DNA from: Henriciella sp.
GTDB lineage: Bacteria > Pseudomonadota > Alphaproteobacteria > Caulobacterales > Hyphomonadaceae
Direction: 5' to 3'
Assembly: GCA_029238175.1 (NCBI GenBank)
Contig: JAQWGO010000104.1
Location: 1-61,361 of the forward strand
Length of the DNA stretch: 61,361 nucleotides
Part shown: piece after piece, positions 36,075 through 42,447 of the stretch
Numbering within the stretch: the first letter of the stretch is position 1
How the letters are laid out: the number at the start of each line of letters is the position of its first letter
Made by a program: the position numbers and the translations under genes
Notes under the pieces: generated by a model
Databases searched by the model: none
Seen by the model: the letters and a program-made list of their open reading frames with translations, nothing else
What the model was told of the DNA's origin: nothing

Positions 36075-36094
36075 GCCCCTGCCAGCAACGGGGC
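36075..36094 (-). terminator. Possible weak terminator after the 36103 gene
   Basis: GCCCC (36075-36079) pairs with GGGGC (36090-36094), and on the minus strand it is followed by GATTTCGTTT. The stem is short and the U-tract interrupted, so confidence is low. Confidence 0.35.
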
Positions 36095-36102
36095 AGAAGA
36101 CG

Positions 36103-36450
36103 CTAAGCTGTTTGCAACCTTCGTCCCGCTTCGTCATTGGCCGCGCCGCGCTGATACGTTTCCAGAACCATCGGTGGAAGGTCCCGCAAGCGTGGCTCAA
36201 GCTTCCCGCTCGCCGTTGGCTTCAAAGTCAGGTTGTTAGCGCCAGTTTTCGAAATGATGAGCGCCGCAACATCCAGCACAATATCCTGATCAATATTACG
36301 CAATGCGCCGACATATTCGGCCGTGAAATCGATCGCTTCTTGTGCTCGCAAAACTCTTGGGTCACCGCAGCCCATCGTACGCCACCTCTGCAGCAGGCGC
36401 GCCTCTGGCGAGGCAAGTTCTACAATATGGTCATTCAACAAAAACAGCAT
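36103..36450 (-). CDS. Hypothetical 115-residue protein
   Basis: From ATG 36450 (AAGGTG eight bases upstream) the product starts MLFLLNDHIVELASPEARL. It is a soluble, mainly helical protein with no signal peptide. I do not recognise a family. The first strand-like segment followed by SPEARLLQRW resembles short alphaproteobacterial conserved hypotheticals. A near-consensus CtrA-type site lies about 40-55 bp upstream, between this gene and DUF1491. Confidence 0.65.
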   Translation of the reverse strand: MLFLLNDHIVELASPEARLLQRWRTMGCGDPRVLRAQEAIDFTAEYVGALRNIDQDIVLDVAALIISKTGANNLTLKPTASGKLEPRLRDLPPMVLETYQRGAANDEAGRRLQTA

Positions 36451-36488
36451 GAGAGACACCTTTGACGGGTCCATGTCGATGATAACTA

Positions 36489-36504
36489 GTTAACGAAACA
36501 TTAC
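36489..36504 (-). promoter_or_regulatory. CtrA-box-like site upstream of the 36450 gene
   Basis: On the minus strand GTAA-N7-TTAAC matches 8 of 9 positions of the CtrA consensus TTAA-N7-TTAAC. It lies about 40-55 bp upstream of the 36450 start. One or two such matches are expected by chance in the intergenic DNA of this window, so the call is tentative. Confidence 0.35.
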
Positions 36505-36513
36505 CGAGCTAGA

Positions 36514-36888
36514 TTATGACACATATTCAACAGGTTCAGTCAGAAAGTGACGCTTCTCCCTGTCTTCTATTTCAACCACCCACAGGTCGCTGTCGCGTGA
36601 CCTAGCTTTGTTTACATATTCATCGATCTCAACTTCATCAGGACCAACCCCTTGCGCGGCTAGGTCCACGAATACACGCTGACCCTCCATGTTGGTGCGC
36701 GGCGCAAAGACCACGGCCTCACCCCGCAAATCGGAAACCTTGATCAACACATCCCCGCGAGACGCATCGCCTTTCTGCAGAATAAACGCAGCACTTCCTG
36801 CCACCTGCACGCGTCGCACAAGCGCATCAACCCATAGGGATGTTGGTAGTCGTTCTTCAAACAAGAGGGGTTGTTTCCTTTTCGGCAC
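36514..36888 (-). CDS. DUF1491 family protein
   Basis: The 124-residue protein has the DUF1491 pattern: LPTSLWVDALVRRVQVAGSAA near the start, ILQKGDASRGDVLIKV in the middle and the near-invariant DSDLWVVEIEDREKRHFL at the end. The family is almost confined to Alphaproteobacteria and its function is unknown. The start is GTG 36888 with AAGG close upstream. Confidence 0.87.
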   Translation of the reverse strand: MPKRKQPLLFEERLPTSLWVDALVRRVQVAGSAAFILQKGDASRGDVLIKVSDLRGEAVVFAPRTNMEGQRVFVDLAAQGVGPDEVEIDEYVNKARSRDSDLWVVEIEDREKRHFLTEPVEYVS

Positions 36889-36911
36889 GCACCTTGCAGC
36901 GCGAAGATAGA

Positions 36912-36927
36912 GTTAAGACCTTAATAA
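36912..36927 (-). promoter_or_regulatory. CtrA-box-like site upstream of DUF1491
   Basis: On the minus strand TTAT-N7-TTAAC matches the CtrA consensus at 8 of 9 positions, 24-39 bp upstream of the GTG start at 36888. The close placement is what makes it worth noting; the match alone is not significant. Confidence 0.3.
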
Positions 36928-36948
36928 CCATAACGGACCGCCTTCGCC

Positions 36949-37194
36949 ATGGATACGCCAGAAAGCCTAATCGCCGCCCCGCTTGCTGTAAGCATCTTCT
37001 TTGGCGCGCAAGCGATTTTAAGAGGCCGGCAAAGTGGTGAAACAATTTCCGTAAATGTCCCTGAACTCGCATCAGCAGTACCGGTCGAACCGTTATTCCT
37101 ATTGGCGACGCTTGCTACACTGCTTGTCACTGGCGGTATTCTTGTCGCGGTAGAGATGAGAGCGGAAGATAGAGACCGCAAGGGTACGGCCTGA
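36949..37194 (+). CDS. Possible small two-helix membrane protein
   Basis: An 81-codon ORF has two hydrophobic segments (about residues 9-25, and PLFLLATLATLLVTGGILVA near 48-68) separated by a polar loop, and a charged tail. It fills the gap between DUF1491 and the histidine kinase gene, and its stop abuts the kinase stop without a gap. There is no clear ribosome site before the ATG and no recognised family, so it may be non-coding. Confidence 0.4.
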   Translation: MDTPESLIAAPLAVSIFFGAQAILRGRQSGETISVNVPELASAVPVEPLFLLATLATLLVTGGILVAVEMRAEDRDRKGTA

Positions 37195-38391
37195 CTATTC
37201 CGCCGCGCGGTCAAGCTCAACGCTTGCGGCTGGCAAGCTGACTTTCACTAATGTGCCTTGGCCCGGCGCTGTCCTAATACGGACCGAGCCACCATGCATT
37301 TCAGCCAAAACTTTGACCATCGCCAACCCTAGGCCAGTGCCTGCTCGTCCGCGCGCATTCGCACCCTGCTCAAACGGCGTTGCGATGCGCGCTAGGTCGT
37401 CCGCGCTCATACCAGCGCCCTGATCCGCCACCTCAATAACGGCCGTTGTACCTTCCATATCGGACCGAAGCGTCACGACACCATCGCGCTTTGAGTACTT
37501 AATCGCGTTGGAAACAAGATTGTCCCAAATCCGCTGTATCGCACGTGAATCGGCCATTGCCAGCACTTCGCGATCACCGACAAAGCTCAGTGATACACCT
37601 TCTCGATCCGCGACCGCTTGTGATTGACGCATAACCGCCTCACCGCTTGCCGCAATATCCATAGGCGCAACATCGATGTCGTACGTTCCTGCCTCGGATT
37701 TGGCGAACCCCAACATATCTTCGACAAGCCGCAACAAGGTCTCAGCACTCTCACGGATAAGCCCGGGATAATCGCGATAAACCTCAGGCATTGGGCCGCG
37801 AATCTCCGCATCCATAATGTCTGAAAACCCAATCACCGCATTCAACGGGCTCTTTAGATCATGACCAAGCCCAGCGAAAAAATCAGTACGCGCCTTGAGC
37901 TTCTCTTCACCGGGCGACGCAAATTCTGCGTCAGGCGCGATAATATAGAGCGTTCCATCTTCCTGCGCGCCACAAAAGACGCGAACCGTCTGGCCGCCGG
38001 ATAGCGTGCGCAAACCATCCCGCATGATAGTGCCCTGCGCATCAATCAGCACCTCGTCAGCTAGCCGACCGGGCTTCAAACCCGCAAGAAGGTTTCTGTT
38101 CCCGTGCGCAGAACGAATACGTCCCAACGGGGTAACGACAATCGAAAGAACGGGTGCCTCGCCGATATCGCCAACCGGTGCCTCAACAATCGGCGTTTTG
38201 ACTGAGCGACTGAGCAACTTCCAAACCAGAATCAAAAGAGCGCACCCAATCAGCGCTAAGGCAATCATACCAACGCCGCGCCCAATTTCACCGCCGCTCC
38301 ACCACGCCACACCGCCGCCGAACGCAGCGAGCAACATGCCGACGCCGAGCATCAGGTATCTTACTGATTTATTTGCAGATGAATTCGACAT
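37195..38391 (-). CDS. Orphan membrane sensor histidine kinase
   Basis: The 398-residue protein has two N-terminal helices (about residues 11-32 and 40-60). A PAS-like region of about 75 residues with a cysteine (VRVFCGAQEDGTLYII) follows. The HisKA box GLGHDLKSPLNAVIGFS carries phospho-acceptor His177, and the ATPase domain has N (WDNLVSNAIKYSK), G1 (ADQGAGMS) and G2 (GRAGTGLGLAMVK) boxes. No response regulator is adjacent. The H-box is the PleC/DivJ-like HDLKSPLN variant common in alphaproteobacteria. Stimulus unknown. Confidence 0.9.
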   Translation of the reverse strand: MSNSSANKSVRYLMLGVGMLLAAFGGGVAWWSGGEIGRGVGMIALALIGCALLILVWKLLSRSVKTPIVEAPVGDIGEAPVLSIVVTPLGRIRSAHGNRNLLAGLKPGRLADEVLIDAQGTIMRDGLRTLSGGQTVRVFCGAQEDGTLYIIAPDAEFASPGEEKLKARTDFFAGLGHDLKSPLNAVIGFSDIMDAEIRGPMPEVYRDYPGLIRESAETLLRLVEDMLGFAKSEAGTYDIDVAPMDIAASGEAVMRQSQAVADREGVSLSFVGDREVLAMADSRAIQRIWDNLVSNAIKYSKRDGVVTLRSDMEGTTAVIEVADQGAGMSADDLARIATPFEQGANARGRAGTGLGLAMVKVLAEMHGGSVRIRTAPGQGTLVKVSLPAASVELDRAAE

Positions 38392-38539
38392 ATTAACGGA
38401 TCAGTGAGTTTTGTTAGGCATTTTGGGCCCATCGGAAATATTAAATTATCGGTTAGAAACCGTGTTTCAACAGATGCTAGCCTTTGCGTTAAGCAAAAGA
38501 TAGGCCAGTGTCGGGTCTGTAGAGTGAGGGAGCCACACC

Positions 38540-39547
38540 ATGACTATCAAGACTTTTACCACCGCTATCGCCGCGGTCGCAGGATTAACCCTGCAAGCCG
38601 CCGCGCAACTTGTTACGCCGGCCCCTCAACCTGTCGCGGCGACACCGCAGAATGACCCACTCGCTCGCGCCGCCGCCCTTTATGCGACGTATCATGGCGA
38701 AGTGACGGACGTGAAAACATCTGGCTTCTCAAGCGCTCGCGATATCGACAAATCTCTCACCAATCTTGGTGGACACAATCCTGAAAAGCTCACTCAAGGT
38801 TGGATGGCATACTCAGCTCTCGTTGCCGCTCAAAACCCTGAATTCCGCGCTGCGGTTCGTGACATCGAAGGCTATTATGGCCGCGAAGTCCTGATGACCG
38901 GACTAAAAAACGATGTCCGCTATGCCCGCTCTCTCAACGGTGGCAACAGCGCCGTCACACAATCTCTAACCGCCGTTAGCGCCGATAGCCGCCGCCTGAT
39001 TGGCGCTGCAGCTTATGTTAAAGAGCAAGCTTACAGCCTTCAGGGCGCAGGCTGGGCCAAAGGTAAAGTCGGCAACTCAAGCGCTAAAGCGTCTGGCCTA
39101 ACAGCCTCAACCCGGGCCGGCATTCCCGCTCGCGGTGAACTGGTAACGGCGCTTCATTCTCCTGAGATGAATAGCGTCTTCACGCAAGCAGGCCAAACTG
39201 GCGCGCCGTCCATCTGGGAAAGCGTATCAGGTGCGGCCAGCACAATTCGGATACCAACTTCGGTTTCACGCTTCGGTCAGGCTCGCCGCATTGCTTATGG
39301 CAAAGAGCCGATCGCTGACCGCATCACAACACTCGCAGCGTACCGCATCATCAATGCGGACCCAAGCGCAGCAGGCTCAATGCGCATGGCGATGAGCGAA
39401 CGCGAAACAACTGGCTGCCTCAACATGGCAAACCTCAACCTACAGCAGTGCGTCGCTGCGGCTCACAAACATTATGAAGTCCCATTCTGCATCGGTGAGC
39501 ATGCTCTCTCAGATGTCGGCAAGTGCATTGGCAAGGTCACCCAGTAA
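38540..39547 (+). CDS. Secreted conserved hypothetical protein
   Basis: The 335-residue protein has a signal peptide (cleavage near LQAAAQ). A helical body with alternating A/S-rich segments resembles uncharacterised secreted proteins of Caulobacter relatives. Four cysteines cluster at the C-terminus (TTGCLNM, QQCVAA, PFCIGE, GKCIGK), likely forming two disulfides. GAGGGAG before the ATG supports the start, and a strong terminator follows. No catalytic motif is visible and its function is unknown. Confidence 0.8.
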   Translation: MTIKTFTTAIAAVAGLTLQAAAQLVTPAPQPVAATPQNDPLARAAALYATYHGEVTDVKTSGFSSARDIDKSLTNLGGHNPEKLTQGWMAYSALVAAQNPEFRAAVRDIEGYYGREVLMTGLKNDVRYARSLNGGNSAVTQSLTAVSADSRRLIGAAAYVKEQAYSLQGAGWAKGKVGNSSAKASGLTASTRAGIPARGELVTALHSPEMNSVFTQAGQTGAPSIWESVSGAASTIRIPTSVSRFGQARRIAYGKEPIADRITTLAAYRIINADPSAAGSMRMAMSERETTGCLNMANLNLQQCVAAAHKHYEVPFCIGEHALSDVGKCIGKVTQ

Positions 39548-39572
39548 GACCTTTCCTTACAATCGAAACAGC

Positions 39573-39608
39573 AAAACCCTCGGCACTGATGCCGGGGGTT
39601 TTCTTTTT
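39573..39608 (+). terminator. Rho-independent terminator after the 38540 gene
   Basis: AAAACCC-T-CGGC (39573-39584), a short loop, then GCCGGGGGTTTT forms a stem of about 11 bp with one T-G pair, followed by CTTTTT. It ends about 25 bp before the sufE start. Confidence 0.88.
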
Positions 39609-39633
39609 GTGCAAGAACCACCAAATAGCAGGC

Positions 39634-40086
39634 ATGAACGTACAAGAACGCGCCACAGAAATTGAAGAAGAATTCGACTTCCTGGATGACTGGGAGGTGC
39701 GATATGCTCACATCATCGATTTGGGCAAATCAAACCCGCCTCTACTTCCTGAAGAACGGAACGAAATAACAAAAGTCAGAGGATGCGCCTCTCAGGTGTG
39801 GATGGTGATCTCGCCCGAGGATGGCGACCGATTGAACATTCGCGCCGAAAGTGATGCAATGATCGTTTCGGGCTTGGTCGTCCTTCTGACGCGCCTATTC
39901 TCTGGCGCAACTCGTGCAGACATCAAAGCCTTCGACACATCGGCATTCTTTGAACGCATTGGCGTTACGGGCACATTGAGCGCTCAACGCTCCAACGGCT
40001 TGGCATCGATGCTTATGCGCATCAAACAAACCGCCTCTGCGCCCGCTCCGGCCGCTCCGGCCGCTCCGGCCGCTCCGGCCGCTTAA
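39634..40086 (+). CDS. sufE: SufE family cysteine-desulfurase partner
   Basis: SufE accepts sulfur from SufS for iron-sulfur cluster assembly. From ATG 39634 the product has 150 residues. The family core is DDWEVRYAHIIDLGK and TKVRGCASQVWM, with active-site Cys51. The frame is open upstream through a terminator hairpin, so the earlier in-frame ATG at 39523 is rejected. The C-terminus carries a Pro-Ala repeat (PAPAAPAAPAAPAA) encoded by a 9-bp tandem repeat, and the last 65 bp overlap the convergent DUF6456 gene. No other suf genes are in the window. Confidence 0.92.
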   Translation: MNVQERATEIEEEFDFLDDWEVRYAHIIDLGKSNPPLLPEERNEITKVRGCASQVWMVISPEDGDRLNIRAESDAMIVSGLVVLLTRLFSGATRADIKAFDTSAFFERIGVTGTLSAQRSNGLASMLMRIKQTASAPAPAAPAAPAAPAA

Positions 40087-40762
40087 CGTCGCAATCGTAT
40101 AGATCTGCAAGTTCAACCAGAACAATTCGCGCAGTGGTCTCGGCATGCGCAATCGGCATGGAAAATAAACGTCCCGCAGCATGCCGCGTCACCCGATCAA
40201 CGACCAATACACGCAAAAATCTCTGCTTAAATGCGCCGAGGTTTTCGCTTACGCGTGCCAGCCTCTCTGATGCGCGTGCAGCATTCTGGGTTGCGCCATA
40301 GTGATCGCGGGGCTTACCCCCCTCAATCCGGACACCAGCAGATATCGCCGACCAGTTCATCCCTGAAGCGCCGCCAGTTAAACTGCGCTCGATATCTTCA
40401 GCATAATCAATCGCGGCTTGAGCTATCCGCCGTTGCTGTCTCTCATCCTCAATCTCAGCAACCAAACGATCTAGCAGCGCCGCACCGCTGTGCTTTTGTT
40501 CGCTAACAACCAGAATAGCTCCCGCTGAGGGCGAAACAGCCGCGACCACGTCAAACCCACCACTCCATATCAGTTTTTGGGGTTCACCACTTCCCAACTG
40601 TTTGAGCTTTCCACTAACCCGAAGAGCTTCGACCTCACTCAAATCAAGCACACCGATTGCCCTCCCGCGCAGGTCATGCTGTCGCCAAACGCCCCAATCA
40701 CGCCCCCTAATCTGAGCGATGTAGCCACCATTCTGCAATGCTCTGAGCAATCGTTGCTTCAT
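40022..40762 (-). CDS. DUF6456 domain protein, coupled to DnaA-IV-like gene
   Basis: From ATG 40762 the product has 246 residues. The C-terminal half fits DUF6456: GATQNAARASERLARVSE, then LGAFKQRFLRVLVVDRVTR and a long amphipathic helix (TARIVLVELADLYD). The N-terminal half starts MKQRLLRALQNGGYIA and may be a winged-helix-like fold. The start overlaps the TGA of the DnaA-IV-like gene (ATGA), so translation is coupled. The C-terminal tail is a run of Arg-Pro-Glu repeats made by the same 9-bp repeat that encodes the SufE Pro-Ala tail. Function unknown; a role in DNA transactions is inferred from the neighbour. Confidence 0.78.
   Translation of the reverse strand: MKQRLLRALQNGGYIAQIRGRDWGVWRQHDLRGRAIGVLDLSEVEALRVSGKLKQLGSGEPQKLIWSGGFDVVAAVSPSAGAILVVSEQKHSGAALLDRLVAEIEDERQQRRIAQAAIDYAEDIERSLTGGASGMNWSAISAGVRIEGGKPRDHYGATQNAARASERLARVSENLGAFKQRFLRVLVVDRVTRHAAGRLFSMPIAHAETTARIVLVELADLYDCDVKRPERPERPERPERAQRRFV
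40045..40083. repeat. 9-bp tandem repeat inside two overlapping genes
   Basis: GCTCCGGCC is repeated four times perfectly (40045-40080), plus a partial GCT. It encodes Pro-Ala-Ala units in sufE on the plus strand and Arg-Pro-Glu units in the DUF6456 gene on the minus strand. As the unit is 9 bp, copy-number change keeps both frames. Confidence 0.95.
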
Positions 40763-41097
40763 GCCGCTAGCTTGCTGAGCGGCGCTACAGTTACGAGCCC
40801 CTGCTCCAGCGTTTCCATCCAAGCATCGAATGCTGGATCATCTCGCTTATCTTCAACCTGACGGCATGCATGCGCGACTGTTGAGCGATCTCGCCCGAAC
40901 GCCGATGCGACACGGGCCAAACTCATGCCAAAACCAACATGCGCCAGATACATTGAGACATGTCTCGCTTTAGCGATATCATGAGCGCCTCGCCCGGTTT
41001 CCAAAATATGTTCCGGTCGAATATCTAGCGCATATCCGACGAGACCTGCTGCGAGGTGCGCACCATTCCGATCGTTTCTATGCTTCAAAGCCACCAT
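40759..41097 (-). CDS. Stand-alone DnaA domain IV-like DNA-binding protein
   Basis: The 112-residue protein consists almost entirely of a DnaA C-terminal (Bac_DnaA_C) helix-turn-helix domain: ARHVSMYLAHVGFGMSLARVASAFG and then GRDRSTVAHACRQVED. The recognition helix of true DnaA reads RDH(S/T)TV; here the His that contacts the DnaA box (H434 in E. coli) is Arg. AAA+ and domain I are absent, so it cannot itself initiate replication. GGAAGG precedes the ATG. It is coupled to the DUF6456 gene by ATGA. Similar pairs occur in many alphaproteobacteria; the role is unknown. Confidence 0.85.
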   Translation of the reverse strand: MVALKHRNDRNGAHLAAGLVGYALDIRPEHILETGRGAHDIAKARHVSMYLAHVGFGMSLARVASAFGRDRSTVAHACRQVEDKRDDPAFDAWMETLEQGLVTVAPLSKLAA

Positions 41098-41192
41098 GCG
41101 ATTATCCTTCCGCCCAAGATGAACCTAACGATATCATCACGGAGCAGAGTGTAGGATTATTTTCCTATCTCACAAGTTATACCTAAATGAAA

Positions 41193-41696
41193 TCAGGCCG
41201 CTATGTTGCGAACAATTGTGGAAAATGGGTTGTCTATTTTATTTTGAAACGTTTCAACGCCGCGACTCTTGGGGAGTATTGTGTCGTGGCACAATATTAA
41301 AACACCTGTTGCCGCACTCCGCAGCGGCAGTCGAAGCCAAGCGTGCTTATCTTTGTGTCGTTCAATTAGGCCGCCAACGGGACGTCCGCGCTCCAGCGCG
41401 CTTGAAAGCCCAAGAGACCACATATCGCTCAATGACTGATCAAGGTCAGACAGGAACCTGCCGCGCATTTCTTTGCCAAGGATGGATCTAAGGCCTGAGC
41501 CAGCCAACCGAAACTTCACCTGCCCCGTTTCCGCAACCTCTACGATAGACAGCGAAGCTAGGTGGCTGCGCAGCGCGCCTGGATCAATATCCTCGCGCCG
41601 CGGCAACGCAAAACCAGATTGGCTATCATACCAATGCTTGATGAGATCGGACTGAGCACTGGTCAGGCCAGAGAAAGAATTTGACTCGAGTAACAT
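41193..41696 (-). CDS. PAS_5 domain protein
   Basis: From ATG 41696 (GGGGGTGGC upstream) the product has 167 residues. It fits the PAS_5 (PF07310) family of alphaproteobacteria: W-Y-D plus LPRREDIDPGALRSHL, then VKFRLAGSGLRSILGKEMRGRFLSD, and a C-terminal VLILCHDTILPKS strand. No output domain is fused. Some family members respond to cell-cycle or density cues, but none of that is visible here. Its promoter region holds four GANTC sites within 48 bp, two inside a perfect palindrome. Confidence 0.82.
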   Translation of the reverse strand: MLLESNSFSGLTSAQSDLIKHWYDSQSGFALPRREDIDPGALRSHLASLSIVEVAETGQVKFRLAGSGLRSILGKEMRGRFLSDLDQSLSDMWSLGLSSALERGRPVGGLIERHKDKHAWLRLPLRSAATGVLILCHDTILPKSRGVETFQNKIDNPFSTIVRNIAA

Positions 41697-41709
41697 AGCC
41701 ACCCCCGTG

Positions 41710-41759
41710 GTGATTCGACGAATCACTACTGGCTCAGTTTGATTCGGGGATCAAGAGTC
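41710..41759 (-). promoter_or_regulatory. GANTC cluster and palindrome upstream of the PAS gene
   Basis: GTGATTCG-A-CGAATCAC (41710-41726) is a perfect 17-bp palindrome containing two GANTC sites (41712, 41720). Two more lie at 41741 and 41755. About 0.2 sites are expected by chance in this length. In Caulobacter-type bacteria, CcrM methylates GANTC and GcrA reads it, giving cell-cycle-timed transcription. The palindrome lies just before the ribosome site of the PAS gene. Confidence 0.6.
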
Positions 41760-41785
41760 AACGCAGTAAAAAATTAACCAAGACT

Positions 41786-41827
41786 AACAAATACCTTCAT
41801 TCCGCATTCGAAATGAAAGTATTTGTT
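41786..41827. repeat. Large hairpin downstream of mucR
   Basis: Arms of 16 bp with one mismatch (41786-41801 against 41812-41827; AACAAATAC and GTATTTGTT at the outer ends) enclose a 10-nt loop. It begins 11 bp past the mucR stop (minus strand). A T-run follows only about 15 bp later, so it is either an atypical terminator or a structured RNA or protein site. Confidence 0.6.
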
Positions 41828-41838
41828 TCGATATCGAT

Positions 41839-42264
41839 CTATTTAGCGCCTTTGCCAAGGCCCATTTCTTTAGCAAGCTGCGACCTACGCTTAGCATAGC
41901 TTGGTGCAACCATTGGATAGTCGCACGGCAAGCCCCATTTTTCGCGGTACTCTGCCGGGGTCATATTATACTTCGAACGCAAGTGACGCTTCAACGATTT
42001 GAACTTCTTACCGTCTTCAAGACAGATCAGAAACTCATCCGTGATTGACTTCTTAACAGGTACGGCAGGCTTCAGCGCTTCACCGCCCATACTTCCAGAA
42101 TCCAATGCGACAAGCGTACCGTGGATCTCGCGTATTAGCGAAGAAAGCTCCGCACTCTGGACTGGGTTCTTGCTTACATAAGCGGCAACAATCTCTGTCG
42201 CCAGCCCGATAGCTTCTACATTGCTTAGTGATTTACTTGCATCTTCATGCGTCAATTCATTCAT
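41839..42264 (-). CDS. Ros/MucR family transcriptional regulator with degenerate zinc finger
   Basis: The 141-residue protein has the MucR signature at its C-terminus: CLEDGKKFKSLKRHL and then MTPAEYREKWGLPCDYPMVAP, with a basic tail. MucR proteins are global repressors controlling motility, envelope and cell-cycle genes in alphaproteobacteria. In classic Ros the finger reads C-x2-C with two later His; here the second Cys is Asp and only one His is in place. Zinc-independent MucR relatives that still bind DNA are known in rhizobia. GGGGTAG lies before the ATG. It is followed by a large hairpin and the PAS_5 gene. Confidence 0.9.
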   Translation of the reverse strand: MNELTHEDASKSLSNVEAIGLATEIVAAYVSKNPVQSAELSSLIREIHGTLVALDSGSMGGEALKPAVPVKKSITDEFLICLEDGKKFKSLKRHLRSKYNMTPAEYREKWGLPCDYPMVAPSYAKRRSQLAKEMGLGKGAK

Positions 42265-42422
42265 TATTCTACCCCTTATTACAGGAGCACTAAATAATTT
42301 TCAAAAACAAGGTCGTAAATGATAAATAGCACATGAACTACAGTAGCGTCGCACTGCCAAACTACGTTGACAGGCGCAAACTGTAATAAGTGTTACACAA
42401 AGAAAGGCGTGTGGCTCTTGAA

Positions 42423-42436
42423 ACACTTTTTAGTGT
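42423..42436 (-). terminator. Short hairpin past the Mrp operon end
   Basis: ACACT (42423-42427) and AGTGT (42432-42436) form a 5-bp stem with a 4-nt loop, 12 bp beyond the last stop of the Mrp-like operon. The stem is short and lacks a proper U-tract. Confidence 0.25.
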
Positions 42437-42447
42437 ATTCGCAAGAC

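Noticed and set aside
36921-37220. 99-codon minus-strand ORF between DUF1491 and the kinase
   Set aside because: Low-complexity Ser/Arg-rich frame overlapping the kinase gene; the plus-strand ORF 36949-37194 with two hydrophobic segments is the better candidate.
39523-39633. N-terminal extension of SufE
   Set aside because: It runs through a strong terminator hairpin and lacks family resemblance; SufE begins at 39634.
41100-41108. DnaA box (TTATCCTTC) next to the DnaA-IV gene start
   Set aside because: Only 6 of 9 bases match TTATCCACA and the stretch coincides with the ribosome-binding site.
41710-41838. Replication origin, suggested by GANTC sites, AT-rich stretch and DnaA-like gene
   Set aside because: No cluster of DnaA boxes, no hemE/parAB/gid neighbours and the gap is only about 110-140 bp; a promoter explanation is simpler.
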